Source of the DNA: Halomonas sp. 7T
Lineage (GTDB): Bacteria > Pseudomonadota > Gammaproteobacteria > Pseudomonadales > Halomonadaceae
DNA length: 64,000 nt
Direction of reading: 5' to 3'
NCBI RefSeq assembly: GCF_025643255.1
Contig: NZ_CP087112.1
Location: 434,001-498,000, forward strand
Numbering within the stretch: the stretch's first letter is position 1; the number at the start of each line of letters is the position of its first letter. The position numbers and the translations under genes were made by a program. Shown piece by piece: positions 47,725-56,745 of the stretch. The notes below the pieces were generated by a model. The model was not told where the DNA came from and ran no database searches. It saw only the letters and a program-made list of their open reading frames with translations.

Positions 47725-50700
47725 TTATGCCTGCGAACGGGGTGAGCGGCGCTCTGTGATGTTTAGCACGCTGATCATCAGCGCGGGAAGGAACGTCACC
47801 GTGACCACCGCTGCGCCTAACAGGCCAAACAGAACAATCGCCCCTACGCCGCGATACAGCTCGGTGCCTTCACCGGGTAAAAAGACTAGCGGCGAGAGCC
47901 CGCACAGAGTGGTCAGCGTGGTGATAGCGATGGGGCGCAGGCGGGTTTGTACCGCCTGAGACACCGCCTCCTGAACGCTGAGCGTTTTGTCATGCAATCG
48001 CCGCCGGGCCTGGTCGACCACCAGAATCGGGTTGTTCACTACGGTGCCCATCAGAATCAAAAAGCCCAGCATGGTAATCATATCGAAGGGCTGGCTAAGC
48101 GGTGCCAGGCCGATTAACGGCAGCAGGCTGCCCACGCCATTCATAGTGGCCAGCCCCATAATGCCGCCCACTGCGCCTAGCGGTATCGAGGTCAAGATCA
48201 GCAGCGGATAGCCCCAGTGGGAGAAGATCGCCACCAGCAGCAAGTAAACAATCACAATAGCGATCAGGAAGTTGTCGGTGAGCGCCTCGCGGGTGGCGTT
48301 CAACTGGTCGCTGGCACCGGAGATCGAGACACCTACCGACGAGGGCAGCACGCCCTCCTGACGAAGCCGCTCCAGCATGGCCTCGGCCTGCTCAACGCCC
48401 TCCTCAAGGGCGATGCTGGCGGGTGGAATCACGTTTAAAGTTACCGTACGGCTACTGTCCACGCGACGAATCACGCTGGTATCCATGGTTTCATCGATAC
48501 GTGCCACCGCCGACAGCGGCAGCGTGTAGCCATCGGGGGTATGCAGCGGCAGATTCGGTAACTGATCTAGCGGCAGCGACGGCTGCGAGCCGTAGAGGTA
48601 AATATCGATCTTCTCATCGTCCAGAAAGAAGTCATCCACATACGCTCCTTCCCCCAGTGCGGAAACGCTAAACCCTATAGCCTCGGCAGAAATACCCAGC
48701 TCCGCGACCCGCGCCCAGTCGGGGCGAATTTGAACCAGCGGCTGGTCGAGCGACAGCGACGAAGGCTGGCTTTGGATACGCGGGTTGCCAAACTGCGCCT
48801 GGGCTTCCCGGTAGAGCGTATTGGCCGCGCTGTACACCGTGGCTAGATCCGGGCCAGACACATCCAGGTTGATACTGCGCGTGCCGCCATCGTTGCTGGA
48901 AATAATCGAGCCTTTCGAGGCAAAGGCGCGCATGCCAGGGAAGCGCTCATAGTAGTTTGTGAGCGCTTCCATCAGCGCTTCGATATGCCCAGGGTCGGCT
49001 GCTTCGGCGACGATAAAAAGCAGCGTCGGGGCCACCCGCATACTCATATAGGCCAGCGGCGGCACCTCGGTATCGCCCGCTAAAAAAGCGTCAGGCTCTG
49101 CCTGCACGTGGGGCAGAAAGTACGCTTCTACCTGCTCGGCAATGCTTTCCATCTCCTGCAAGCTGTAGCCAGGGGGCGGGCTCATGCGTGCGAAGGTTTT
49201 CGGCTCTTCGCCTTCGGGCAGGTACTCTGCGGGCGGTGTCAGGGCCAGTATGGTCCAGCCGCTGATCAGCAGCGTGAGCACTAAAATAGACCCACGCCGC
49301 AGCGGCGTCGCAATCAGCCGTTCCAGCAGCGCGCCCAGCCGAGAAGTACGCTGCTCGCTGGGCGATGCTTCCTTGTCCTGATCCATGGAAACGTTGTTCA
49401 TAGAGAAGCTGAACCGTGAGCAGAGCGAAGGCACCAGCGTGACCGCCACCAGCATGGAGGCAAAAATCGCCGCCGAGACCGCAATGGCCACATCCGAGTA
49501 GAGCTGCCCGGCCTCTTCTTCGATGAAGAGTATCGGTAAGAACACCAGAATGGTGGTGGCAGTGGAGGCAAGCGTGGCGGGCCAAACTTCCTGCACGCCG
49601 CGCAGCGCCGACTCAATACGATCCAGCCCCTGGCGGCGATAGCGCTCGATGTTCTCTAGCACCACGATGCTGTTATCCACGCTCATGCCAATGGCGAAGG
49701 CAATGCCTGCCATGGAGATTACGTTAATCGTGCGGCCGGTCAGCATCAGCCCCAGAAAGGCGGCAATGGTGCAAAACGGAATGCCGATCACGCCGATAAA
49801 CGTGGCGCGGGCTGAGCGCAAAAACAGATACATCACCAGGGTCGCGAAGGCCGCCCCTAGCAGCAGGTTGCTCCACACGTTGCTTACCGAGGCTTCTACG
49901 TAGCGAACGTCATCGGCCGTCAGCACTATCTCCATGCCCGCAGGGCGCAGAATGGTCTCGTTGATCGCCGCCAGTTCGTCCTGCACCGCGTACTTGATGT
50001 CGATCACATTCGCGCCGCTCTCCCGGCGCAGGTCCATCCCAATCCCCGCTTCGCCGTTATAAAACGACAGCTGATTAAGCCGCGACTGCCCTTGGCGCAC
50101 CTCCGCTACATCGGACAACCGCACGATGCTATCGCCCTCGCGAGCCACTACCAGCTGCGCCAGCGCCTCGGCGCTATCAAACCGGCCTAGCGTGCGTACC
50201 AGATAGCGCCGCTTGCCTGCTTCAAGTTCGCCGCCGGAGATATCGCGGTTGCGCTGGGTAATCGCTTCGCGCAGTTCCAGCAGCGACACGTCGCGCTGGG
50301 CGAGGGCCGTGGGGTCGACCAAAATTTGCAGCTGGCGCTGGGCGCCGCCGTTCACACCCACCTCTGAGACACCTTCGATGCCCTCCAAGCGCGGGCGCAC
50401 TCGGTCTTCGATGAAGTCGCTCATCAGTTGGATATCCAGCGCGCTGGGGTTGCCGGGCAGGGTGCCCACGTGAAAACGCAAAAACGCATCGGTGGAGAAC
50501 GCCGCCGAGACCACCCGGGGCTGATCGACATTGTTGGGGTAGGAGGAGACTTGGCTTAAGGCGTTGTTCACCTGGATCAGCGCAGCGGTCATGTCCACGC
50601 TGAACGGAAACTCCAGCTCGATTTCGGCGCTGCCGCTTTCGGCCACCGCCGTCATACGAGTAAGGTTAGGAACGTTGCGCAGGTACTGCTCCTGCTCAAT

Positions 50701-50886
50701 CAGGATCTCTTTTTCGATATCCTGAGGCGTGGCCCCAGCCCAGCGGGTTTCCACGGTAATGGTGCGGGCTTCAATATCAGGAATCATCTGCACCGGGATT
50801 CGCAGTGTGGCGGCGATGCCCAGCAGGATAAAAATCAGCGCAATCACGATCACCAGCGTGTGCTGGCGCAGCAGGGCAGCAAACAT
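47725..50886 (-). CDS. RND-family efflux transporter, inner-membrane pump
   Basis: A large inner-membrane pump of 1053 residues with the RND layout: twelve membrane helices and two periplasmic loops (about 35-335 and 570-860). N-terminal motif: IPVQMIPDIEARTITVETRW. In helix 4 the proton-relay motif reads AIGMSVDNSIVVLENIERYR, with D404 followed by N405 instead of a second aspartate. In helix 10 the segment MGTVVNNPILVVDQA lacks the lysine found in AcrB. The start overlaps the stop of the adaptor gene by one base. No outer-membrane channel gene is nearby. The substrate is unknown. Confidence 0.92.
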   Translation of the reverse strand: MFAALLRQHTLVIVIALIFILLGIAATLRIPVQMIPDIEARTITVETRWAGATPQDIEKEILIEQEQYLRNVPNLTRMTAVAESGSAEIELEFPFSVDMTAALIQVNNALSQVSSYPNNVDQPRVVSAAFSTDAFLRFHVGTLPGNPSALDIQLMSDFIEDRVRPRLEGIEGVSEVGVNGGAQRQLQILVDPTALAQRDVSLLELREAITQRNRDISGGELEAGKRRYLVRTLGRFDSAEALAQLVVAREGDSIVRLSDVAEVRQGQSRLNQLSFYNGEAGIGMDLRRESGANVIDIKYAVQDELAAINETILRPAGMEIVLTADDVRYVEASVSNVWSNLLLGAAFATLVMYLFLRSARATFIGVIGIPFCTIAAFLGLMLTGRTINVISMAGIAFAIGMSVDNSIVVLENIERYRRQGLDRIESALRGVQEVWPATLASTATTILVFLPILFIEEEAGQLYSDVAIAVSAAIFASMLVAVTLVPSLCSRFSFSMNNVSMDQDKEASPSEQRTSRLGALLERLIATPLRRGSILVLTLLISGWTILALTPPAEYLPEGEEPKTFARMSPPPGYSLQEMESIAEQVEAYFLPHVQAEPDAFLAGDTEVPPLAYMSMRVAPTLLFIVAEAADPGHIEALMEALTNYYERFPGMRAFASKGSIISSNDGGTRSINLDVSGPDLATVYSAANTLYREAQAQFGNPRIQSQPSSLSLDQPLVQIRPDWARVAELGISAEAIGFSVSALGEGAYVDDFFLDDEKIDIYLYGSQPSLPLDQLPNLPLHTPDGYTLPLSAVARIDETMDTSVIRRVDSSRTVTLNVIPPASIALEEGVEQAEAMLERLRQEGVLPSSVGVSISGASDQLNATREALTDNFLIAIVIVYLLLVAIFSHWGYPLLILTSIPLGAVGGIMGLATMNGVGSLLPLIGLAPLSQPFDMITMLGFLILMGTVVNNPILVVDQARRRLHDKTLSVQEAVSQAVQTRLRPIAITTLTTLCGLSPLVFLPGEGTELYRGVGAIVLFGLLGAAVVTVTFLPALMISVLNITERRSPRSQA

Positions 50887-51983
50887 TATTCGTTCTCCGC
50901 CGAGACAGCCTCAACGCTGACGCCTTCCACCAACGATTCATTACCGCGAACGACCACCCGCTCGCTGCCGGAAAGCCCGCTGGTGATTTCGACGCGTTCA
51001 GCAAAGTTGATGCCCACCTCGACCCGTTGTTCGCGCACCTGGTAGGTGTCGCCGCTTTCGGGCGTGGCGACCCACACCGTGACCCGGCCATCCGGGTAAC
51101 GGCTCAGCGCATCCCGGGAAACAGTAAGCCCCTCGCGGCCAGCGGCGGCTTTCACCACGGCTTCCACCGCATTGCCAGGGGTGAGCGAAAGCGATTCAGG
51201 CACGTGGGCGCGCAGTAAAAAGGTGCGTGCGCCGCTGGCGCTGACGGGCACTATAGTGGCAATGGTTGTTTCTGCACTCTGTTTACCTGCTTTAAGGGTC
51301 AGGGGGGCATTGGCCTGAAGGGCGCTGAAAAACGCTTCGGGCACCTGAAGGTCAGCGCGCAGCGCGTTGAGGTTCACCAAACGGGCGACGCTATCCCCCG
51401 GCGATACCCATTCGCCCAGGTTGACGCTGCGTTCGCTGACCACGCCGCTGAACGGGGCGGTTATGGTGTGGCGCTCTAAGAGCGCATTGAGCCGCGACTG
51501 TTCGGCGTTAAGGCGTGATAGGGTGGCGTTGGCAACGCTTACCGCGCTGCGCCGGGCGCTGACCTCGGTGGCGGCAATGTTGCGCCCAGCCCCTACGGAT
51601 TCCGCTTCCCGCAGCAGCCGCTGCGCCTCGGCAAGCGCTGCCCGCGCTTCTTCTTCCGCCGCCTGCGCACCGGCAAGCTCAAAACGTGCGAGGTCATCAT
51701 CCAGCGCCACCAAAGGGTCGCCTGCCGCCACGGCGTCGCCTGGGTTTACGGCAATGTCGTTAATCAGCCCCGCCACGGACGAAGAGAGCAGCGCATCTTC
51801 AAGTGAGTTCACCGTGCCAACCAAGCTAAGCTCTTGATAAATGGGTTCACGGTTTACGCTGGCCAGTTCAACCCGTGGGGAGGATTGGGCCAGCGCAGTG
51901 CTGGCGAAGAGCGAACAGGCCAGTATCAGTAAAAACAGTATCAGCCAAAAAGAGAGGAGGCGGGCAAACGGAGGCACCGTCAT
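50886..51983 (-). CDS. RND efflux periplasmic adaptor (MFP/HlyD family)
   Basis: Periplasmic adaptor, about 365 residues, that links the RND pump to an outer-membrane channel. A signal-like hydrophobic N-terminus ends near ALA/Q (residue 32). The lipoyl-like halves are VAGLINDIAVNPGDAVAAGD and ITAPFSGVVSERSVNLGEWV, separated by a coiled-coil hairpin rich in Ala, Glu and Arg (about 95-165). The beta-barrel and membrane-proximal parts follow. The start at 51983 gives a clean signal; a longer in-frame start 123 bases upstream is less likely. Confidence 0.9.
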   Translation of the reverse strand: MTVPPFARLLSFWLILFLLILACSLFASTALAQSSPRVELASVNREPIYQELSLVGTVNSLEDALLSSSVAGLINDIAVNPGDAVAAGDPLVALDDDLARFELAGAQAAEEEARAALAEAQRLLREAESVGAGRNIAATEVSARRSAVSVANATLSRLNAEQSRLNALLERHTITAPFSGVVSERSVNLGEWVSPGDSVARLVNLNALRADLQVPEAFFSALQANAPLTLKAGKQSAETTIATIVPVSASGARTFLLRAHVPESLSLTPGNAVEAVVKAAAGREGLTVSRDALSRYPDGRVTVWVATPESGDTYQVREQRVEVGINFAERVEITSGLSGSERVVVRGNESLVEGVSVEAVSAENE

Positions 51984-52151
51984 AACAGGTTTTTTCCTAA
52001 CATTAAGTGAGGGGCGGTTAAAGGCGCAGACGAGCAAAAGGTGCGTCTTGCTCATACTACCTAAGCGTATGCGTTGAAATAGATTAAAAGCATGAATCGC
52101 TACCATAGCGGGAAGCTACTGTGGCGGATGTGTGGCAACGAGACGCTTTAT

Positions 52152-52178
52152 AAAAAAGCCCCGGCACAGGGCCGGGGC
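52152..52178 (-). terminator. Rho-independent terminator of the TonB-receptor gene
   Basis: On the minus strand GCCCCGGC pairs with GCCGGGGC (loop CCTGT) and is followed by six Ts. It lies 38 bases after the receptor stop and isolates the receptor from the efflux genes. Confidence 0.9.
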
Positions 52179-52215
52179 ATCAAGTCAGCATTGAAGCAGT
52201 AAGAAACCTCAAACG

Positions 52216-54429
52216 TTAGAATTCGTAAGTGGCGGAGACCCAGAAACTGCGGCCATCTAGGGCAATACCGTCGGTGGCACGGCCTGTTTGCGTAAAGCGA
52301 TAAGCGCGTAGAGTTTCGCCGTTATGCTCGAAGGTATCTGAACCCGTAAAATCTTTATCGAACAGGTTGTAGATGGTGCCGGTCAGGCGCACGTTGTCGC
52401 TGAAGCGGTAGGAGCTGCGCAGGTTAAACAGCTCGTAACCATCCAGCTTGTTGCCCAGCTGTTCCACCAAGGAGGCAGATTCACCGCTGATATCACCAAC
52501 GAAACGCTCGCGGGAAGAGTAGTACTCACCTTCCAGCGTGGTGCTCCAGCGATCGTTGATCGCCCAGGTCAGATCGGCGGTCAGCTTGTGGTCAGGCGTG
52601 TTGGTCAGCACCTGGCCTTCATTATTTCCCGAGGTGATTTCTGAATCGGTGAAGGTGTAGCCACCGCTGATACGCCACGCCGGGGCAATTTGGTAGCTGG
52701 CATTCAGCTCAACACCACGGGTTTCGGCTTCGTCGATATTGGTCAGCTGGCCAAAGCTCTCCTGCTGGGTGAAGTTACCAACGCTCAGGCAGTTCGCCAG
52801 CCCGGCGTTCGGCGTATTGCCGTTGCTGTCCACGAATTGGCAGTTAGGAATGTCTGCCGCATCGGCAATGCGGTCGGTAAACTTGTTATAGAAAACGGTA
52901 GCTCCGGTAGAGAAGCCGTTTTGATTGTCGTAAATGGCGCCAATTTCGTAGTTGGTGCTTTTTTCTGGCTCTAGCGTCGGCGAGCCAAGTGTCACGGTGC
53001 GCCCCTGGGCGGTGAAACCGGTTACGCCATCATGCAGGTCATTAAGCGACGGCGTCTTATAGCCACGGCTTACGCCGCCTTTCAGCGTCCAGTTAGGTGT
53101 GGTGTTCCACACTAAATAGCCGCGTGGACTAAAGTGGCCGCCAAAGGCATCGTGGTGTTCATATCGGCCACCGAGTGTTAGCGCCAGGTCGTCGCGCAAC
53201 AGCCACTCATCTTCGGCAAACAGCGCCCAGCTAGTTTGTTCAAACGGCTGGTTGCCTGCAGCGCCATCTTCTAATTCAGCATCAATGTACTGACCGCCAA
53301 TGGTTGCAATATGATCGCCAATGGGGGCGACAAACTTGGTGTCGACGATAATGTCGCGGTTTTCCAGCAGGCGATCTTCGCCCCCTTGGGCCTCGTAACC
53401 ATATTCAGGCGCACTGCCCGCTGGCAGGGTGCGGCCTAGGGTCTCAGTGACGTTGCGGGTAATGCTGCTTTCCCAGGTGCCTGCGCTATAGTGGCCGGTG
53501 TGGCCAATGGCGATTTGGTCGCGATTAAAACGCAGCTCGTCTTTATAGCCGTTCACCGTGCCGGGAGAGGGTTGGCCCGCGCGGTTGGTACCGTCTTGGG
53601 TGCCCAAGCGGTTATCGTCATTGGAGTACACCTGACGGGCGCGTTCGGCATCCAGCCAGAACTCGTTCGCCTCATCCGGGGTGACGTTTAAACGCCCACC
53701 GATGGAGTAAATACGTGCTTCTACAGGGCGCGGATCGCGGCCGGCGCTGTTTTCAACCATACGGTCTGAGCTATCGCGGTCAAACAGGCGGCCTCGCACC
53801 TGTAAGCCCACCGTGTCTTCCACCAGCGGCCCTGCGCTGTAGAGGTTAATCGCCGAGCTGTTGCCCGCATTGCGATCTTCCTGGAAGGTGTTTTCAACAC
53901 TCACCGAGCCTGCCCAGTCGTCGCCAATGCGGCGAGTGATGATGTTAACGACCCCGCCCATGGCGTCAGAACCATACAGTGTCGACATCGGGCCACGAAT
54001 GACCTCAATACGTTCAATGGTAGAGAGGGGCGGTATAAAACTGGTGGACGTTTCACCAAAGCCGTTCGGTGTGACGCTACCCGACGTGTTCTGGCGACGC
54101 CCATTGATAAGAATCAGCGTGTAGTCGCTGGGCATGCCACGGATAGAGATATTCAAACCACCGGTTTTGCCAGTACCCGCACGAACGTCGACGCCTGGCA
54201 CGTCGGCAATTGCCTCAGCAATGTTTGCGAACTGTTTTTGCTCCAGCTCTTCACGGGTGACTACGGCAATACTCGCAGGGGCGTTGTTCAGCGTTTGCTC
54301 ATAACCGGCGGCGGTGACCACCATGTTGTTAAGCTGAGTGCTGTTCTGAGTGGCCTCTTGGGCATGAGCCGTCGCAGTAACGCTGAGCGCGATGGCGCTT
54401 ACGAGGGCGGTGCGAGTAAAGCGTGGCAT
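52216..54429 (-). CDS. TonB-dependent siderophore receptor
   Basis: Outer-membrane receptor of 737 residues for uptake of an iron chelate. The signal peptide ends near AHA/Q (residue 23). A TonB-box-like NNMVVTAAG follows. The plug domain has PASIAVVTREELEQKQFANI, SIRGMPSDYTLILINGRR and IERIEVIRGPMSTLYGSDAM. The 22-stranded barrel ends with FWVSATYEF, a terminal aromatic as in outer-membrane proteins. The plug resembles FepA/CirA-type catecholate receptors, but the ligand is inference. It is divergent from the iron ABC genes, with two Fur-box-like sites between. Confidence 0.93.
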   Translation of the reverse strand: MPRFTRTALVSAIALSVTATAHAQEATQNSTQLNNMVVTAAGYEQTLNNAPASIAVVTREELEQKQFANIAEAIADVPGVDVRAGTGKTGGLNISIRGMPSDYTLILINGRRQNTSGSVTPNGFGETSTSFIPPLSTIERIEVIRGPMSTLYGSDAMGGVVNIITRRIGDDWAGSVSVENTFQEDRNAGNSSAINLYSAGPLVEDTVGLQVRGRLFDRDSSDRMVENSAGRDPRPVEARIYSIGGRLNVTPDEANEFWLDAERARQVYSNDDNRLGTQDGTNRAGQPSPGTVNGYKDELRFNRDQIAIGHTGHYSAGTWESSITRNVTETLGRTLPAGSAPEYGYEAQGGEDRLLENRDIIVDTKFVAPIGDHIATIGGQYIDAELEDGAAGNQPFEQTSWALFAEDEWLLRDDLALTLGGRYEHHDAFGGHFSPRGYLVWNTTPNWTLKGGVSRGYKTPSLNDLHDGVTGFTAQGRTVTLGSPTLEPEKSTNYEIGAIYDNQNGFSTGATVFYNKFTDRIADAADIPNCQFVDSNGNTPNAGLANCLSVGNFTQQESFGQLTNIDEAETRGVELNASYQIAPAWRISGGYTFTDSEITSGNNEGQVLTNTPDHKLTADLTWAINDRWSTTLEGEYYSSRERFVGDISGESASLVEQLGNKLDGYELFNLRSSYRFSDNVRLTGTIYNLFDKDFTGSDTFEHNGETLRAYRFTQTGRATDGIALDGRSFWVSATYEF

Positions 54430-54461
54430 GGCGATCCCCTGATATGAGTATTATTTACTAA

Positions 54462-54476
54462 TGAAATTGATTATCA
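54462..54476. promoter_or_regulatory. Fur-box-like site near the receptor start
   Basis: On the minus strand it reads TGATAATCAATTTCA, matching 12 of 14 informative positions of the 7-1-7 Fur motif TGATAATNATTATCA. It lies 33 bases upstream of the receptor start, where repression by Fe-Fur is expected. The rest of this 313-base gap (54430-54742) contains no gene. Confidence 0.6.
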
Positions 54477-54669
54477 AATGAGTCGTAGATTCTAAGAAGA
54501 AAAGTTCCCACTTGCGAGGTTGTTTCATCGAACATTGCGTTGCGTTTAATGGAACAGGGTGCTTCAAGGCGCAATGCCCTCAGCGTTTTACCCTGCTGAG
54601 AAAGTGCCGAAGGCCAGGGTTGCAGAAACGGCAACACGCTATTCGTTGGAATAGAAGTGCAAGTGCTTT

Positions 54670-54684
54670 TGAGAATCGTTATTA
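54670..54684. promoter_or_regulatory. Fur-box-like site upstream of the iron ABC operon
   Basis: TGAGAATCGTTATTA matches 12 of 14 informative positions of TGATAATNATTATCA. It is 58 bases before the binding-protein start, so the divergent receptor and ABC operon each have their own site. Confidence 0.6.
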
Positions 54685-54742
54685 TTGGTGAGTTGTTTGT
54701 TAAAACAAAGCATTTCACTGGGCATTTCACTGGGAGAGTCAC

Positions 54743-55678
54743 ATGCGACACACGTTACTAAAGCGCGGTTTACTCGGGGTGCTGATAAGCAGCTTGCTGG
54801 TGGGCACCGCCCAGGCGCGCACGCTGGAGACCGCTTATGGTGACGTCGAGGTGGCGGATGCCCCCGAGCGTGTGGTGACGCTCTATGAAGGCGCGCTGGA
54901 TGCTGCACTGGCGGCGGGTATTTATCCGCTAGGCGCAGTGACCACCCGTGGCGGCGATAATGTGGCGGCGTATGTGAACGACTACATCGAAGCACACGGT
55001 AGTGCGCGTCCAGAGATCGTGGGCGTAGTGCGTGAAATCAACATTGAAGCCGTGCTGGCCCAGCAGCCGGATCTGATTTTGGCCGCCCCGCAACTGCCTG
55101 ACGCGCAGTACCAACTGCTATCGCAAATCGCCCCCACCGTGGTGCCCCACACGCAGCCGCTCGCCGCCGACAACTGGGAAGCCGAGGCGCGCCTTTTCGG
55201 CCAGGCTTTGAACCGTGAAGAGGCCATCGAAGAAGCCATTAGCGCCGTTGATCAGCGGGTAGACGCCATGGCGGACGCGGTGGCCGAGGCACAGATAGGC
55301 GACAACGCCTATCTGGTGCGTTGGATGCCCGGCGGCCCCATGGTGATGTCGGAAAACCTGATTGCCACCGGCCTGTTAGAGCGCGTGGGCCTCGATGTTC
55401 AAGGCGGCGAGCTGATTGGCGAGCGGGGCGTGCACAGTGACGTATTAAGCCTTGAAAACCTGTCTCAAGTAGACGGCGACTGGCTGTTCTTAGCCACGTT
55501 AAACGATGACGGCCAAGCGGCACTTGATAGCGCTAAACAGAGCGCTGCCTTCAACCGTTTGAACGTGGTGCAGAGCGAGCGAGTGGTGCCGGTGAACGGC
55601 CAGCTCTGGAGCAGCGCCAACGGCCCGCTGGCTGCCCAAGCGATTCTAGATGACATCGAGAAAGCCTTATTGCCGTGA
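54743..55678 (+). CDS. Iron-siderophore ABC transporter substrate-binding protein
   Basis: Periplasmic binding protein of 311 residues in the FecB/FhuD-like class III family. The signal peptide ends near AQA/R (residue 25). Typical stretches are APERVVTLYEGALDAALAAG, IEAVLAQQPDLILAAPQL and the late WLFLATLN and VPVNGQLWSSANGPLAAQ. It hands the ferric siderophore to the FecCD-type permeases. It is the first gene of a five-gene rightward run, and its end overlaps the next start by four bases (GTGA). Confidence 0.92.
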   Translation: MRHTLLKRGLLGVLISSLLVGTAQARTLETAYGDVEVADAPERVVTLYEGALDAALAAGIYPLGAVTTRGGDNVAAYVNDYIEAHGSARPEIVGVVREINIEAVLAQQPDLILAAPQLPDAQYQLLSQIAPTVVPHTQPLAADNWEAEARLFGQALNREEAIEEAISAVDQRVDAMADAVAEAQIGDNAYLVRWMPGGPMVMSENLIATGLLERVGLDVQGGELIGERGVHSDVLSLENLSQVDGDWLFLATLNDDGQAALDSAKQSAAFNRLNVVQSERVVPVNGQLWSSANGPLAAQAILDDIEKALLP

Positions 55679-56721
55679 ACGATGCCGTGAACTCCTTTGC
55701 TAACGCTATTACTAACAATGCGAGTGGTAGGCGCTGCTCACCACGCACCTGGATGTTCCTTCTGCTCACCGCCCTTGTGGCGGTGAGCGTCGTTAGTTTG
55801 TTGATTGGCGCAGGCAGCGTTGGCCCACGCCAAGTGCTGGGGCTTTTAAGCGGAAGCGATCATGCGGAAGCGCGTTTTATCGTGTGGGAGCTGCGTGCAC
55901 CGCGCACGCTGATAGGTATTGCGGTAGGCGTGGCGCTGGGCGTGGCCGGGGCGCTGCTGCAAGCGGTTTCACGCAATCCGCTGGCCGAGCCAGGGTTGTT
56001 GGGCGTGAGCGCAGGCGCTGCGTTTGCCGTTTCCCTGGCGCTGGTGTTAGGCGCCAGCGCCGCCACCCTACGTATTCCCGTGGCCCAGTTAGGAGCGCTC
56101 ATCGGCTGCGTGTGTGTCCTCAGCGTGGCGCGGCTGCGCGGCGTAGGGAACGACCCGGTGCGCTTGGTGCTGGCCGGTGCCGCCTTCTCTGGGCTGCTGG
56201 GTTCGCTGAGCGCCCTGATGCTGCTCTACGACCAGCGCGCCGCCGATGAAATTCGCTTTTGGGTGGTGGGCAGCTTGGCCGGTAGGCGGCTAGACGATTT
56301 ATGGGCGGTACTGCCGAGCCTGCTGGTCGCGGGGGCAGGCGTTGTAGTGATTGCCCGGCCGCTGGCCGCGCTGGCACTGGGGGAAAGGGCCGCGAGCGGT
56401 TTAGGGCACCGCCCTGGGCTGATTCGCTGGCTGGCCGTTGGCTGTGTGGCGCTATTAGTTGGCGCAGCCACCGCCATTGCTGGGCCAATTGCTTTTGTCG
56501 GGCTCGTGGTGCCGTTTGTGGCCAGGGCTATCGCCGGGCCGGATATTCGCCGCACGCTCTGGTTCTGCCTACCCATTGGCCCGCTGATTGTGTTAACCGC
56601 CGATATTATCTCCCGCGTTGTAGTTGCCCCTTCCGAGCTGCCGTTAGGCGTGCTCACCGCGCTCTGCGGCGCGCCGGTGCTGATCGCGGTGGTGCGGGCC
56701 AAACGCCTGCCCATGCTCTAA
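55675..56721 (+). CDS. FecCD-family iron-siderophore ABC permease 1
   Basis: Membrane permease of 348 residues with about nine hydrophobic segments. Motifs of the family are WELRAPRTLIGIAVGVALG, LLQAVSRNPLAEPGLLGVSA, FWVVGSLAGRR and AIAGPIAFVGLVVPFVAR. It probably forms a heterodimer with the next gene's product. It starts with GTG inside the stop of the binding-protein gene. The codon ends are very GC-rich here compared with the left half of the window. Confidence 0.93.
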   Translation: MNDAVNSFANAITNNASGRRCSPRTWMFLLLTALVAVSVVSLLIGAGSVGPRQVLGLLSGSDHAEARFIVWELRAPRTLIGIAVGVALGVAGALLQAVSRNPLAEPGLLGVSAGAAFAVSLALVLGASAATLRIPVAQLGALIGCVCVLSVARLRGVGNDPVRLVLAGAAFSGLLGSLSALMLLYDQRAADEIRFWVVGSLAGRRLDDLWAVLPSLLVAGAGVVVIARPLAALALGERAASGLGHRPGLIRWLAVGCVALLVGAATAIAGPIAFVGLVVPFVARAIAGPDIRRTLWFCLPIGPLIVLTADIISRVVVAPSELPLGVLTALCGAPVLIAVVRAKRLPML

Positions 56722-56745
56722 CGCTCCTTTTGGTTATCTGATGCT

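Noticed and set aside
49091..49585. Long overlapping open frames within the RND pump gene
   Set aside because: GC-rich coding sequence commonly gives such shadow frames; no family likeness or ribosome binding site.
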